DNA of 64,000 nucleotides from Bosea sp. (in: a-proteobacteria) (GTDB lineage Bacteria; Pseudomonadota; Alphaproteobacteria; Rhizobiales; Beijerinckiaceae): contig NZ_JAMLIX010000002.1 of the NCBI RefSeq assembly GCF_023953965.1, forward strand, positions 682,001 to 746,000, read 5' to 3'. The position numbers and the translations under genes were made by a program. A model generated the notes under the pieces. The model saw only the letters and a program-made list of their open reading frames with translations. It was not told the DNA's origin and made no database searches. Positions 43,801 through 53,267 of the stretch are shown here, one piece after another. The first letter of the stretch is position 1; the number at the start of each line of letters is the position of its first letter.

Positions 43801-44262
43801 GGCGCGCAGGGCGGCCTTTCGGGCGAGGGCGCGGCCGGGCGGGGCATCGATGCAAGCGAGGTCGCCTTCACCAAGCTCAGGGCGGAATTCACCCGCTCCG
43901 CCAGCCGGCTCGACGTTTCCGACATGGTGATCTGGGGCCACCAGCTCGGCTTCACCTTGCAGGGCCATGTCGATTACGGCCGCGACCGCGTCGATATCGG
44001 CGGGACCTTCGTGCCGGGCTACGCCTTCAACAACGCCTTCGCGCAGGTGCCCGTGGTCGGGGCCTTGCTCGGCGGCGGCAGCCAGTATGGCGGGCTCTTC
44101 GCCGTCAATTTCCGCATCTCCGGCCCGGCCAGCGCGCCGACGATGACGATCAACCCGCTCTCGGCGCTGGCGCCCGGCATCCTGCGCCGCTTCGTCGACC
44201 CGCTCGGCGGCGCGCCGGCGCAGCGGCCGGTTCAGCCCGGCCAGGCGCAGCCGCGCCCCTGA
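40837..44262 (+). CDS. Large AsmA/DUF3971 (YhdP-like) envelope protein
   Basis: 1141 residues from TTG at 40837 (aagggga about 12 bases upstream); other starts are possible. One N-terminal membrane helix (LVTLCVAVGVALMVLAGATVTLL) is followed by a long beta-rich periplasmic region. It begins with the AsmA-like GRITAAIEERLGPDWKV and VLGYAPLALLRGDIRLVSVDLRG; the DUF3971 region is central. The C-terminus has the AsmA_2-like NNAFAQVPVVGALLGG and GPASAPTMTINPLSALAPG. YhdP/TamB-type proteins are bridge-like carriers of phospholipids to the outer membrane (family knowledge). It is monocistronic, ending 4 bases before the convergent tyrS stop. Confidence 0.88.
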   Translation: MAEQDTKAVAGGPSEAASAGDPCELATVKRRAKAGLVTLCVAVGVALMVLAGATVTLLATGIVPLSGLEGRITAAIEERLGPDWKVEATSAELGRIDGRSQLLVRQVSFQHVSGAVIRAPEAVLGYAPLALLRGDIRLVSVDLRGVNVRLGVTRDGALVVNADAAPAEATLQPAVPDAAQWNAFTGIMGAISTLARGDGLLGALEEAGINGARLSLVDPEGRQKAGLEDVEIRLTRIGERGTRMTMKGRTGQRWKELSADLTTEADGTQRADIDIRRFEPAEAVALAFGTGAVLVEGLPLQGRATLKQAPDGRKSITARIAVQAGTLRFPDSPLSPFALDSAEFELASGADLTELNILRGEIRAGATRLAATGSLREDDGGWRIALDAAGELAGLDADPPVRIDALKAALRLDPAHTAVTVDSASLRGPAASVEMSAFVQRLNGSAEQRFAIKAVDSDVRALLAIWRGFGAPDVHDVLRRQLAAGHMKSLTVDLALTPEDHARLARHEAMPDRALSVMIDADRVRYLPDPGLPPLGDATVSGRVGGRSVQLAIGKATAELGGGRRLQLSEGSFAVPDFHPPRPQARIDFRSVGAMDALAALIAFPALREFNPGRLDPAAIRGTSDLKVTIALPLADDLKSDEVVVTGSGTLASVASDTLLGTEKLDAGSFTVALDRNGLMLRGDARIGGDKTQVELRQNGKGQGEAILQLALDAAARQRRGLPADAGITGTLPVKVTKLIGKGGEPPPRVEIDLTKVALEGVVPGLVKPSGRPGRVAFAYVADPDGPDLEDFVLEAGSVLIKGRIELNRLNGVDSASFSQLRLSPGDNLKVEARRDGNLLKLTVRGAVADLRPFIRDLQSRAPARGGDRAAGRSTDLDLDLDVPILTGFNNEAITAGTLKFSRRGGDLRSVGFQGRIGKAEVTARQGQGGKLVVQSENGGSLLRFLDLYNKAYGGDLILTMIPGENQSGDLLFRNFMVRDEPVLRRVVGAQGGLSGEGAAGRGIDASEVAFTKLRAEFTRSASRLDVSDMVIWGHQLGFTLQGHVDYGRDRVDIGGTFVPGYAFNNAFAQVPVVGALLGGGSQYGGLFAVNFRISGPASAPTMTINPLSALAPGILRRFVDPLGGAPAQRPVQPGQAQPRP

Positions 44263-44266
44263 CGGC

Positions 44267-45511
44267 TTATTCCGGCCGCAGCAGGACGTGCTTCTTCTTG
44301 CCGAAGGAGAGCTTGACCACCCCCTCCGCCGTCAGGTCGCGGAGGCTGAGCGTGGCGCGCTCGTCGGTGACGAGGGCATCGTTGACGCGCAGGCCCCCGG
44401 CCTTGACCTGCCGGCGTGCCTCGCCGGTCGAGGGCACGAGCCCGGCCCTGACGAAGGCGGTGAGCACGCCGAGCCCCGGCGCGACCTCGCCCCGCGGAAT
44501 CGACACGCTCGGCAGGTCGGCGGCGAGCGCGCCTTCCTCGAAGGTCTTGCGCGCCGTCTCGGCGGCGGTTTCCGCCGCCGCGCGGCCGTGCAGCAGGGCC
44601 GTGACCTCGGTCGCCAGCACCTTCTTGGCGTCGTTGATCTCGGCGCCGCCGAGCGCGGCGAGCTTGGCGATCTCGGCCATCGGCAGCGTGGTGTAGAGCT
44701 TCAGGAAGCGCTCGACATCGGCGTCCTCGGTATTGCGCCAGTACTGCCAGAACTCATAGGGGCTCATCAGGTCGTCGTTGAGCCAGACCGCGCCCGAGGC
44801 GGTCTTGCCCATCTTGCCGCCAGACGCGGTGGTGAGCAGCGGCGAGGTCAGCGCGTAGAGCTGGACGCCCGCCATGCGGTGGCCGAGATCGATGCCGTTG
44901 ACGATGTTGCCCCACTGGTCGGAGCCGCCCATCTGCAGGATGCAGCCGGTGCGCTTGTTGAGCTCGACGAAGTCGTAGGCCTGCAGGATCATGTAGTTGA
45001 ATTCGAGGAAGGACAGCGACTGCTCGCGCTCGAGCCGCGTCTTCACGCTGTCGAAGGACAGCATGCGGTTGACCGAGAAGTGCCGGCCGACGTCGCGCAG
45101 GAATTCGAGATAGTTCAGGCCCAAGAGCCAGTCGGCGTTGTTCACCATCGTCGCCGGGCCGCTGAAATCGAGATAGCGGCCGAAAACCCGCCTGATGCCC
45201 TGCAGGTTGCGCTCGATATCCGCGACGGTCAGAAGCTTGCGCGATTCCTCCTTGAAGGAGGGATCGCCGATCATCGAGGTGCCGCCGCCCATCAGCGCGA
45301 TCGGCTTGTGGCCGGTCGCCTGCATCCAGTGCAGCATCATGATCTGGATCAGCGAGCCGGCATGAAGCGAGCTCGCCGTCGCGTCGAAGCCGATATAGGC
45401 GCTGATCGGCCCCTTGGCCGCGGCCGCGTCGAGCCCCTCCGGGTCGGAGATCTGGTGGACATAGCCGCGCTCGGAGAGCGTGCGCAGAAGGTCGGACTTG
45501 AAGGCTGTCAT
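44267..45511 (-). CDS. tyrS: Tyrosyl-tRNA synthetase
   Basis: 414 residues. The class I HIGH-like motif is His50-Ala-Gly-Ser (SSLHAGSLIQ), and the KMSKS motif is Lys233-Met-Gly-Lys-Thr (GGKMGKTASG). The tyrosine pocket blocks YMILQAYDF and QMGGSDQWGNI are conserved. The C-terminal S4-like RNA-binding domain is present (STGEARRQVKAGGLRVND). It charges tRNA-Tyr in the cytoplasm. The sequence resembles the TyrRS group with a bacterial-type S4 domain. The stop overlaps almost the end of the AsmA gene, and the alpha/beta hydrolase gene precedes it by 5 bases on the same strand. Confidence 0.97.
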   Translation of the reverse strand: MTAFKSDLLRTLSERGYVHQISDPEGLDAAAAKGPISAYIGFDATASSLHAGSLIQIMMLHWMQATGHKPIALMGGGTSMIGDPSFKEESRKLLTVADIERNLQGIRRVFGRYLDFSGPATMVNNADWLLGLNYLEFLRDVGRHFSVNRMLSFDSVKTRLEREQSLSFLEFNYMILQAYDFVELNKRTGCILQMGGSDQWGNIVNGIDLGHRMAGVQLYALTSPLLTTASGGKMGKTASGAVWLNDDLMSPYEFWQYWRNTEDADVERFLKLYTTLPMAEIAKLAALGGAEINDAKKVLATEVTALLHGRAAAETAAETARKTFEEGALAADLPSVSIPRGEVAPGLGVLTAFVRAGLVPSTGEARRQVKAGGLRVNDALVTDERATLSLRDLTAEGVVKLSFGKKKHVLLRPE

Positions 45512-45516
45512 GGCGG

Positions 45517-46188
45517 TCAGGCCTGCTCCTGCTCGCTCTTCAGGATCTCGGGGCCGACCTTGCGGTCGAGATAGGCGCCGACCTGCTCCATCAGCTGCTC
45601 GACGCGCCCGTCGAAGAAATGGTTGGCGCCGTCGACGACCGCATGTTCGATCTGGATGCCCTTCTGCGTCTTCACCTTCTCGATCACCGCCATCACCTCC
45701 TTCACGGGTGCGACGCGATCTTCCGAACCGTGGACGAACAGGCCCGACGACGGGCAGGGCGCCAGGAACGAGAAATCATAGCGGTTCGCCATCGCCGCGA
45801 TCGAGAGGAAGCCCTCGATCTCCGGGCGGCGCATCAGGAGCTGCATGCCGATCCAGGCGCCGAAGGAGACGCCGGAGATCCAGCAGCTCTTGGCCTCGGG
45901 GTTGAGAGCCTGCATCCAGTCGAGCGCGGCTGCGGCATCCGAAAGCTCGCCCGCGCCATGGTCGAAATGGCCCTGGCTGCGGCCGACGCCGCGGAAATTG
46001 AAGCGCAGCGCCGAGAAGCCGCGGTTCACGAATGTGTAGAACAGGTTGTAGACGATCTGGTTGTTCATCGTCCCGCCGAATTGCGGGTGCGGGTGCAGGA
46101 TGATCGCCAGCGGCGCGCCGCGCTTCCTGGCTGGCTGGTAGCGGCCCTCGATCCGGCCTGCCGGCCCGTTGAAGATAACCTCTGGCAT
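45517..46188 (-). CDS. Alpha/beta hydrolase, dienelactone-hydrolase-like
   Basis: 223 residues from ATG at 46188. Catalytic Ser108 sits in ISGVSFGAWIG; Asp is in HGSEDRVAP and His in DGANHFF. The start (VIFNGPAGRIEGRYQP, then IILHPHPQFGGTMNN) is typical of the conserved proteobacterial alpha/beta hydrolases near sufBCD or tyrS. No signal peptide. The substrate is unknown. It is upstream of tyrS with 5 bases between, so it is likely co-transcribed, and it is divergent from the suf operon across a 295-base region holding an Irr-type box. Confidence 0.88.
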   Translation of the reverse strand: MPEVIFNGPAGRIEGRYQPARKRGAPLAIILHPHPQFGGTMNNQIVYNLFYTFVNRGFSALRFNFRGVGRSQGHFDHGAGELSDAAAALDWMQALNPEAKSCWISGVSFGAWIGMQLLMRRPEIEGFLSIAAMANRYDFSFLAPCPSSGLFVHGSEDRVAPVKEVMAVIEKVKTQKGIQIEHAVVDGANHFFDGRVEQLMEQVGAYLDRKVGPEILKSEQEQA

Positions 46189-46304
46189 CGTCTCACCGCT
46201 TCTTGGGCGGTGCCGGCGCGGGCGGGCAGAAAGCGGGCGCATGCCCGCTTAAAAACCCGGCCGCCCTTGACGGCGCCACCATGCGCGCCCTAGATGAAGG
46301 GCGC

Positions 46305-46319
46305 TTAGAATAGTTCTAA
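46305..46319. promoter_or_regulatory. Irr-type iron control box (ICE) upstream of the suf operon
   Basis: TTAGAA-TAG-TTCTAA is a perfect dyad, matching the Irr/ICE pattern (TTTAGAAnnnTTCTAA) known upstream of iron and heme genes in Rhizobiales. It lies 165 bases before the first suf gene and 116 bases from the divergent hydrolase start. Regulation by Irr is inferred. Confidence 0.7.
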
Positions 46320-46483
46320 TAGCCGTGAACAAGTCAGGAACAAAACGAGGGATCGCACGAGCGAGCCTTGGTTTCGACCGTTCCGGCCGGTTCGGATGGG
46401 CGGCTATAGCACGGCGCACAGGTGCGATTTCAAGCATTTCGTGTCGGCGCGTCGGCGATGATGAGGATGGAGCGGGCAGGATC

Positions 46484-47686
46484 GTGACGGCGGAACGCGC
46501 CTATCTCGACCACAACGCCACGACCCCGGTGCGGCCGGAGGCGGCGGAAGCGGTCGCCCATGCGCTGACGCTGCCGGGCAATCCCTCCTCCGTCCATGGC
46601 GAGGGGCGTGCCGCGCGCGCCGCTCTGGAGCAGGCGCGCGATCAGGTCGCGAGGCTCGCCGGCGCGAAGGCTTCGAACGTGGTCTTCACCAGCGGCGGCA
46701 CCGAGGCCAATGTCGCGGTGCTCTCGCCCGGGCTGATGGCTTGCGATGGCGGGCGCGATTGCGTGCGCACACCGGCCACCCTGCTGCTTTACAGCGCGAC
46801 CGAGCATGCCTGCGTGCGCGAGGGACACCGTTTCCCGGCCGGCGCGGCCGAAGCCATTCCGGTCGATGCGAGCGGTCTGGTCGACCTCGCCTGGCTCGAC
46901 GCCAGGCTCACGCGCTTCGCCGCGGACGATCCCGGCGCCCGCGCGCTGGTCTCGATCCATCTCGCCAACAACGAGACCGGCGTGATCCAGCCGGTCGCGG
47001 AGGCAGCCTCGATCGTGCATCGCCATGGCGGCCTTCTGCACAGCGATGCGGTGCAGGCGGCCGGCAAGATCGCGGTCGATATCGCCTCGCTCGGCGCCGA
47101 TGTGCTGACGCTCTCGGCCCACAAGATCGGCGGGCCGAAGGGGATCGGCGCCATTGTCCTGCGCACCGGTGCGCTCGAACTCGCCGACAAGCCGATGCGC
47201 GGCGGCGGGCAGGAGCGCGGCTGGCGGGCCGGAACCGAAAACCTGCCCGGAATCATAGGCTTCGGTGCGGCGGCAGAATCTGTCTGTCAAGCGCTGGCCA
47301 GCGAGGCTGACAGGGTTTCCGCCCTGCGCGACAGGCTGGAGACCGGAGTGCTGGCGCTGGCGCCCGAGACCGTCGTCTTCGGCCGTGGGGCGCCGCGCCT
47401 GCCCAATACCTCGGCCTTCGCGACGCCGGGCTTCAAGGCCGAGACGGTACTGATCAAGCTCGATCTCGCCGGGGTGGCGTTGTCCTCCGGCTCGGCCTGC
47501 TCGTCCGGCAAGGTCAGGCGCTCGCATGTGCTGGACGCCATGGGCGTCGACCCTGCCATGAGCGCGGGGGCCTTGCGGGCGTCGCTCGGATGGACCACCT
47601 GCGAGGTGGATATCGATCTCTTTCTCGCGGCCTATGCCAGGCTCATGGCCGCACACACCGATCGGGGCACCCAGGTTGCCGCCTGA
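46484..47686 (+). CDS. Cysteine desulfurase, IscS/NifS-like (group I), first gene of suf operon
   Basis: 400 residues from GTG at 46484, chosen because the upstream open frame has no recognisable homology and gcgggcagg lies before it. The PLP lysine is Lys214 in SAHKIGGPKG, and the persulfide cysteine is Cys339 in SGSACSSGKVRRSHVL, the flexible loop of group I enzymes. Motifs YLDHNATTP and GGTEANV are typical. It takes sulfur from L-cysteine as a persulfide for Fe-S assembly and thiolation. Alphaproteobacterial suf operons commonly hold this IscS-type enzyme in addition to SufS. Confidence 0.9.
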   Translation: MTAERAYLDHNATTPVRPEAAEAVAHALTLPGNPSSVHGEGRAARAALEQARDQVARLAGAKASNVVFTSGGTEANVAVLSPGLMACDGGRDCVRTPATLLLYSATEHACVREGHRFPAGAAEAIPVDASGLVDLAWLDARLTRFAADDPGARALVSIHLANNETGVIQPVAEAASIVHRHGGLLHSDAVQAAGKIAVDIASLGADVLTLSAHKIGGPKGIGAIVLRTGALELADKPMRGGGQERGWRAGTENLPGIIGFGAAAESVCQALASEADRVSALRDRLETGVLALAPETVVFGRGAPRLPNTSAFATPGFKAETVLIKLDLAGVALSSGSACSSGKVRRSHVLDAMGVDPAMSAGALRASLGWTTCEVDIDLFLAAYARLMAAHTDRGTQVAA

Positions 47687-47746
47687 GGCGTTCCGCAACA
47701 CGAAGACCGAACCGGCGGGCCTTGAACCCGCGACAGGAGAGTAGAC

Positions 47747-49219
<1,473 letters not shown>

Positions 49220-49298
49220 GGGCGAGTGGCTTAACCGCCCCGCCATCGCCGTAAGCCCTTCCACTCGCTATTCGCCATTCGCTTATCGGAACGAAACA

Positions 49299-50051
49299 AT
49301 GCTCGAAATCCGCAATCTCACCGTCAAGATCGCCGACGAGGACAAGCAGATCCTCAACGGCTTGAACCTCACCGTGAAGGACGGCGAGGTCGCCGCCATC
49401 ATGGGGCCGAACGGCTCCGGCAAGTCGACGCTCTCCTATGTCATCGCCGGCAAGGAGGACTATGAGGTCCTCGACGGCGAGGTCCTGCTCAATGGCGAGA
49501 ACGTGCTGGAGATGGAGGCCGACCAGCGCGCCGCCGCCGGCATCTTCCTCGCCTTCCAGTATCCGCTGGAGATCCCCGGCGTCGCCACCATGACCTTCCT
49601 GAAGGCCGCCATGAACGCCCAGCGCAAGGCGCGCGGCGAGGACGAGCTGCTGACGCCGGACTTCATCAAGCAGGTCAACGCCGCCGCCGACAGGCTCGGC
49701 ATCGCGCGCGAGATGCTGCGCCGGCCGCTCAATGTCGGCTTCTCGGGCGGCGAGAAGAAGCGCATGGAAATCCTTCAGATGGCGCTGCTTGCGCCGTCGA
49801 TGTGCATCCTCGACGAGACCGATTCCGGCCTCGACATCGACGCGCTGCGCATCGTCGCGGAGGGCGTCAATGCGTTGCGCGCCAAGAACCGCAGCTTCCT
49901 GATCATCACCCATTACCAGCGCCTGCTCGACCATATCGTGCCGGACACGGTGCACGTCATGTCGAAGGGCAGGATCGTGAAGACCGGCGGCAAGGACCTG
50001 GCGCTGGAGCTCGAGAAGGCGGGCTATGCTGCCTTCGGGGAGGCGGCGTGA
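49299..50051 (+). CDS. sufC: Fe-S cluster assembly ATPase SufC
   Basis: 250 residues, ABC-type ATPase. Walker A is GPNGSGKST, the signature region GFSGGEKKRME and Walker B CILDETDSGLD (the DETDSGLD form marks SufC). The His switch is in LIITHYQRLLD. SufC pairs with SufB and SufD and drives rearrangement of the scaffold for cluster assembly. It lacks membrane parts, unlike transporter ATPases. Its last base overlaps the sufD start (tgATG). Confidence 0.97.
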   Translation: MLEIRNLTVKIADEDKQILNGLNLTVKDGEVAAIMGPNGSGKSTLSYVIAGKEDYEVLDGEVLLNGENVLEMEADQRAAAGIFLAFQYPLEIPGVATMTFLKAAMNAQRKARGEDELLTPDFIKQVNAAADRLGIAREMLRRPLNVGFSGGEKKRMEILQMALLAPSMCILDETDSGLDIDALRIVAEGVNALRAKNRSFLIITHYQRLLDHIVPDTVHVMSKGRIVKTGGKDLALELEKAGYAAFGEAA

Positions 50052-51400
50052 TGGCCATCGTCACCCCGCTGAAGACGGCGGCCGAGCAGACGCTGATCCA
50101 GCAATATGCCGACGCGAAGGCTGAGCTGCCCGGCGGCCCGGCCGTGCGCAAGCTGCGCGAGGACGCCTTCGCCGGCTTCGAGGCCAGGGGTCTGCCGCAT
50201 CGCCGGCTCGAATCCTGGCGCTATACCGATCTGCGCGCGCTGCTGCGCGAGGCGCGCCCGCTCGCAGGCGGCGGCGCCGTCACCGGCGCCGTCAAGGCGC
50301 GGCTCGCCGAACTGAAGCTCGCGGGCCCGCGCCTCGTGCTGGTCGACGGTGCCTTCGTGCCCGAGCTCTCCACGCTCGACGCGATCCCCGCGGGCGTCTC
50401 GGTGCAGTCGCTCGCCGATGCGCTGGTCTCGGCCCGCGAGGACCTGCCCCGCCTTCTCGCCGGCCCCTCGGTCGGCGCCGACGATACGGGCCTTGCCCTC
50501 AACACCGCGCTGATGCGCGATGGCGTCTTCGTCGAGATCGCGGACGGCGTCGAGCTCGCGCAGCCGGTCGTGATCGTCTCGCTCGCTTCCGGCGAGGAGG
50601 AGCGGGCGGTGTTTCATCGCTCGGTCGTGCTCGCCGGTAAGGGCAGCAAGGCCACGATCGTCGAGATCGACGAGGCGGCCGGTTCCGCCGCCCAGCAGAT
50701 CAACGGCGCGATCGTCTTCGAGACAGGCGACGAGAGCGAGATCCAGCATGTGCGCATCGTCACCCGCCAGCAGGCGGCGACGGTCGAGGTGCAGAGCCTG
50801 TTGGCGACGGTCGGAGCGCAGGCGAAGTTCGATTCCTTCGCGCTCGTCTGCAATGCCGGCACGCTGCGCCAGCAGCATTTCATCCGCTTCGCCGGCGAGC
50901 ATAGCGAGGTCGGCCTGCGCGGCGTCAACCTGATCAACAAGGCGCAGCATTCCGACGTGACGCTGATCGTCGACCACGAGGTGCCGCACGGCACCAGCCG
51001 CGAGCTCTACAAGACGATCGCGGGTGGCGAGTCGACCGGCGTCTTCCAGGGCAAGGTCATCGTGCGCCCGCATGCGCAGAAGACCGATGGCGGCATGAAG
51101 AGCAACGCGCTGCTGCTCAACGACGGCGCGACGATGTTCAACAAGCCCGAGCTCGAGATCTTCGCCGACGACGTGGTCTGCGGCCATGGCGCGACGGTGG
51201 CGCAGATCGACGGCGAGCAGCTCTTCTACCTCATGGCGCGCGGCCTGCCGCGGCCGCAGGCCGAGGCGCTGGTGCTGCAGGCTTTCGCCGGCGAGGCGGT
51301 CGCCTTCATCGCCGACGAGAACGTCCGCGACCTCGTCATGGCCGAGGTCGAAGCCTGGCTCAAGGCCCGCGAGGCCGCTTCCGAGGTGAGTACGGTCTGA
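50051..51400 (+). CDS. sufD: Fe-S cluster assembly protein SufD
   Basis: 449 residues from ATG at 50051, which overlaps the sufC stop. The N-terminal helical part (FAGFEARGLPHRRLESWRYTDLRAL) is typical. The beta-helix core (VHRSVVLAG to FIRFAGEHSEVGLRGV) leads to KTIAGGESTGVFQGKVIV and the C-terminal FADDVVCGHGATVAQIDGEQLFYLMARGL, with the conserved Cys-Gly-His. SufD replaces one SufB in the scaffold and aids iron entry. Its stop overlaps the start of the next gene (tgATG). Confidence 0.96.
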   Translation: MAIVTPLKTAAEQTLIQQYADAKAELPGGPAVRKLREDAFAGFEARGLPHRRLESWRYTDLRALLREARPLAGGGAVTGAVKARLAELKLAGPRLVLVDGAFVPELSTLDAIPAGVSVQSLADALVSAREDLPRLLAGPSVGADDTGLALNTALMRDGVFVEIADGVELAQPVVIVSLASGEEERAVFHRSVVLAGKGSKATIVEIDEAAGSAAQQINGAIVFETGDESEIQHVRIVTRQQAATVEVQSLLATVGAQAKFDSFALVCNAGTLRQQHFIRFAGEHSEVGLRGVNLINKAQHSDVTLIVDHEVPHGTSRELYKTIAGGESTGVFQGKVIVRPHAQKTDGGMKSNALLLNDGATMFNKPELEIFADDVVCGHGATVAQIDGEQLFYLMARGLPRPQAEALVLQAFAGEAVAFIADENVRDLVMAEVEAWLKAREAASEVSTV

Positions 51401-51609
51401 TGCCCTATATCAACGTCCAGATCACCAAGGGCGCGACGCGCGCGCAGAAGGCGGAGATCGTCAAGGTCTTCACCGAGACGCTGGTGCGCGTGCTCGGCAA
51501 GAAGCCTGAGAACACCCATGTCGTGATCCAGGAGATCGAGCGCGAGGATTGGGGCCATGGCGGCCAGCTCGTCGCGGATCGGGACGCGGCCGCGCCCGGC
51601 AAGGCCTGA
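51400..51609 (+). CDS. 4-oxalocrotonate tautomerase-family protein inside the suf operon
   Basis: 69 residues. MPYINVQITKG places the catalytic Pro1 right after the removed Met, as in 4-oxalocrotonate tautomerase, and Arg residues plus ENTHVVIQEI complete the beta-alpha-beta fold. It is longer than the 62-residue classic enzyme by a C-terminal tail. The ATG overlaps the sufD stop, and sufS begins 4 bases after its stop, so translation is coupled to suf. Its substrate is unknown. It may be a passenger or an accessory of the operon; no known Fe-S role is established. Confidence 0.88.
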   Translation: MPYINVQITKGATRAQKAEIVKVFTETLVRVLGKKPENTHVVIQEIEREDWGHGGQLVADRDAAAPGKA

Positions 51610-51613
51610 GCCG

Positions 51614-52852
51614 ATGAACGCGCCGGCCAAGCCCTACGACGTCTCCGCCATCCGCAGGGATTTCCCGATCCTGAGCAGGGAAGTCTATGGCAAGCCGCTC
51701 ACCTATCTCGACAACGCGGCTTCCGCCCAGAAGCCGGAAGCCGTGATCGAGGCGATGACGCGGCTGATGCGGGAGGACTATGCCAATGTCCATCGCGGCC
51801 TGCACTATCTCGCCAACGCCTCGACCGAAGCCTATGAGGCGGCACGCGAAAGCGCGCGCCGCTTCCTGAACGCCGCCCATCTGGAGGAGATCGTCTTCAC
51901 GCGCTCCTCGACCGGCGCGCTCAACACGGTCGCCTCCTCGCTCGGGCGCCATCTGAACCTCGGCGAAGGCGACGAGATCATCCTGTCGATCCTGGAGCAC
52001 CACTCCAACATCGTACCCTGGCATTATTGGCGCGAGCGCCACGGCGCCGTGATCAAATGGGCGCCGGTCGACGATGACGGCAATTTCCTCCTCGATGAGT
52101 TCGAGAAGCTGATCACGCCGCGTACCAAAGTGGTGTCGCTGACGCAGATGTCGAACGCGATCGGCACCATCGTCCCGATCGCCGCTGTCGCCGCGATCTG
52201 CCGCGCCCACGCCATTCCGCTGGTGGTCGACGGCAGCCAGGGCGCGGTGCATCTGCCGGTCGACGTGCAGGCGCTGGGCTGCGATTTCTACGCCTTCACC
52301 GGCCACAAGACCTATGGGCCGACGGGCTCCGGCGTGCTCTGGGGCAAGAAGGAATGGCTCGACCGGCTGCCGCCCTATGAGGGCGGCGGCGAGATGATCG
52401 TCACCGTGACCGAGGACACGGTCACCTATAACGACCCGCCGCACCGCTTCGAGGCCGGCACGCCGGCGATCGTCGAGGCGGTGGGCCTGGGCGCCGCGCT
52501 CGACTACATGATGGCGCTCGGCCGCGAGAACATCGCCGCGCATGAGGCAAGGCTCAACGCCTATGCGATGGAGCGGCTCTCGGAGATGAACTCCATCCGC
52601 ATCTTCGGCAGGGCGCGGGAGAAGGGCGCGATCGTCGCCTTCGAGATGAAGGGGGCCCATGCCCATGACGTCGCGACCGTGATCGACCGCGCCGGCGTCG
52701 CCGTCAGGGCCGGCACCCATTGCGCCATGCCGCTTTTGGCACGATATGGTGTGACATCGACCTGCCGCGCCTCCTTCGGGCTCTACAACACGCAAGACGA
52801 GGTCGACGCTCTGGTCGAGGCCCTGCGGAAGGCCGAGAGCCTGTTCGCCTGA
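51614..52852 (+). CDS. sufS: SufS-type cysteine desulfurase (group II)
   Basis: 412 residues from ATG at 51614. The PLP lysine is Lys232 in FTGHKTYGPTG, and the sulfur-carrying cysteine is Cys371 in RAGTHCAMPLL, the short-loop form of group II. Other marks are YLDNAASAQKP and NVHRGLHYLA. It delivers persulfide to SufBCD, normally via SufE or SufU. No sufE occurs in this window, so the partner is elsewhere or the second desulfurase serves it. The stop lies 16 bases before sufT. Confidence 0.96.
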   Translation: MNAPAKPYDVSAIRRDFPILSREVYGKPLTYLDNAASAQKPEAVIEAMTRLMREDYANVHRGLHYLANASTEAYEAARESARRFLNAAHLEEIVFTRSSTGALNTVASSLGRHLNLGEGDEIILSILEHHSNIVPWHYWRERHGAVIKWAPVDDDGNFLLDEFEKLITPRTKVVSLTQMSNAIGTIVPIAAVAAICRAHAIPLVVDGSQGAVHLPVDVQALGCDFYAFTGHKTYGPTGSGVLWGKKEWLDRLPPYEGGGEMIVTVTEDTVTYNDPPHRFEAGTPAIVEAVGLGAALDYMMALGRENIAAHEARLNAYAMERLSEMNSIRIFGRAREKGAIVAFEMKGAHAHDVATVIDRAGVAVRAGTHCAMPLLARYGVTSTCRASFGLYNTQDEVDALVEALRKAESLFA

Positions 52853-52868
52853 CGGGGATTTGAAAGAA

Positions 52869-53252
52869 ATGACCGACAGCACCGCCGACGACCTCAAGCC
52901 GAACGCCCCCACCATGGCCAAGGGCAGCGCGCTGCCGCCGGAGGAGATCGACCGGCTGACCGACGACATCGTCGCCGCGCTGAAGACGGTCTACGATCCG
53001 GAGATCCCCTCCGACATCTACGAGCTCGGCCTGATCTACCGCGTCGACATCGCCGACGACCGGCAGATCACGATCGACATGACGCTGACCGCGCCGGGCT
53101 GCCCGGTCGCCGGCGAGATGCCGGGCTGGGTCGAGAATGCCGTCGGCACGGTGCCGGGCGTCGCCGGCGTCACCGTCAACATGACCTTCGACCCGCCCTG
53201 GGACCAGTCGCGCATGTCCGACGAGGCCCGCGTCGCGCTCGACATGTGGTGA
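52869..53252 (+). CDS. sufT: SUF system MIP18/DUF59 protein SufT
   Basis: 127 residues from ATG at 52869 (a TTG lies nine bases upstream). The MIP18 domain follows a ~30-residue polar leader: VYDPEIPSDIYELGLIY, MTLTAPGCPVAGEMP (with the conserved Cys) and VTVNMTFDPPWDQSRMS. SufT assists Fe-S maturation and cluster transfer to target proteins. It is embedded between sufS and phzF. Confidence 0.94.
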   Translation: MTDSTADDLKPNAPTMAKGSALPPEEIDRLTDDIVAALKTVYDPEIPSDIYELGLIYRVDIADDRQITIDMTLTAPGCPVAGEMPGWVENAVGTVPGVAGVTVNMTFDPPWDQSRMSDEARVALDMW

Positions 53253-53267
53253 AGGCGGCGCTGTCGC

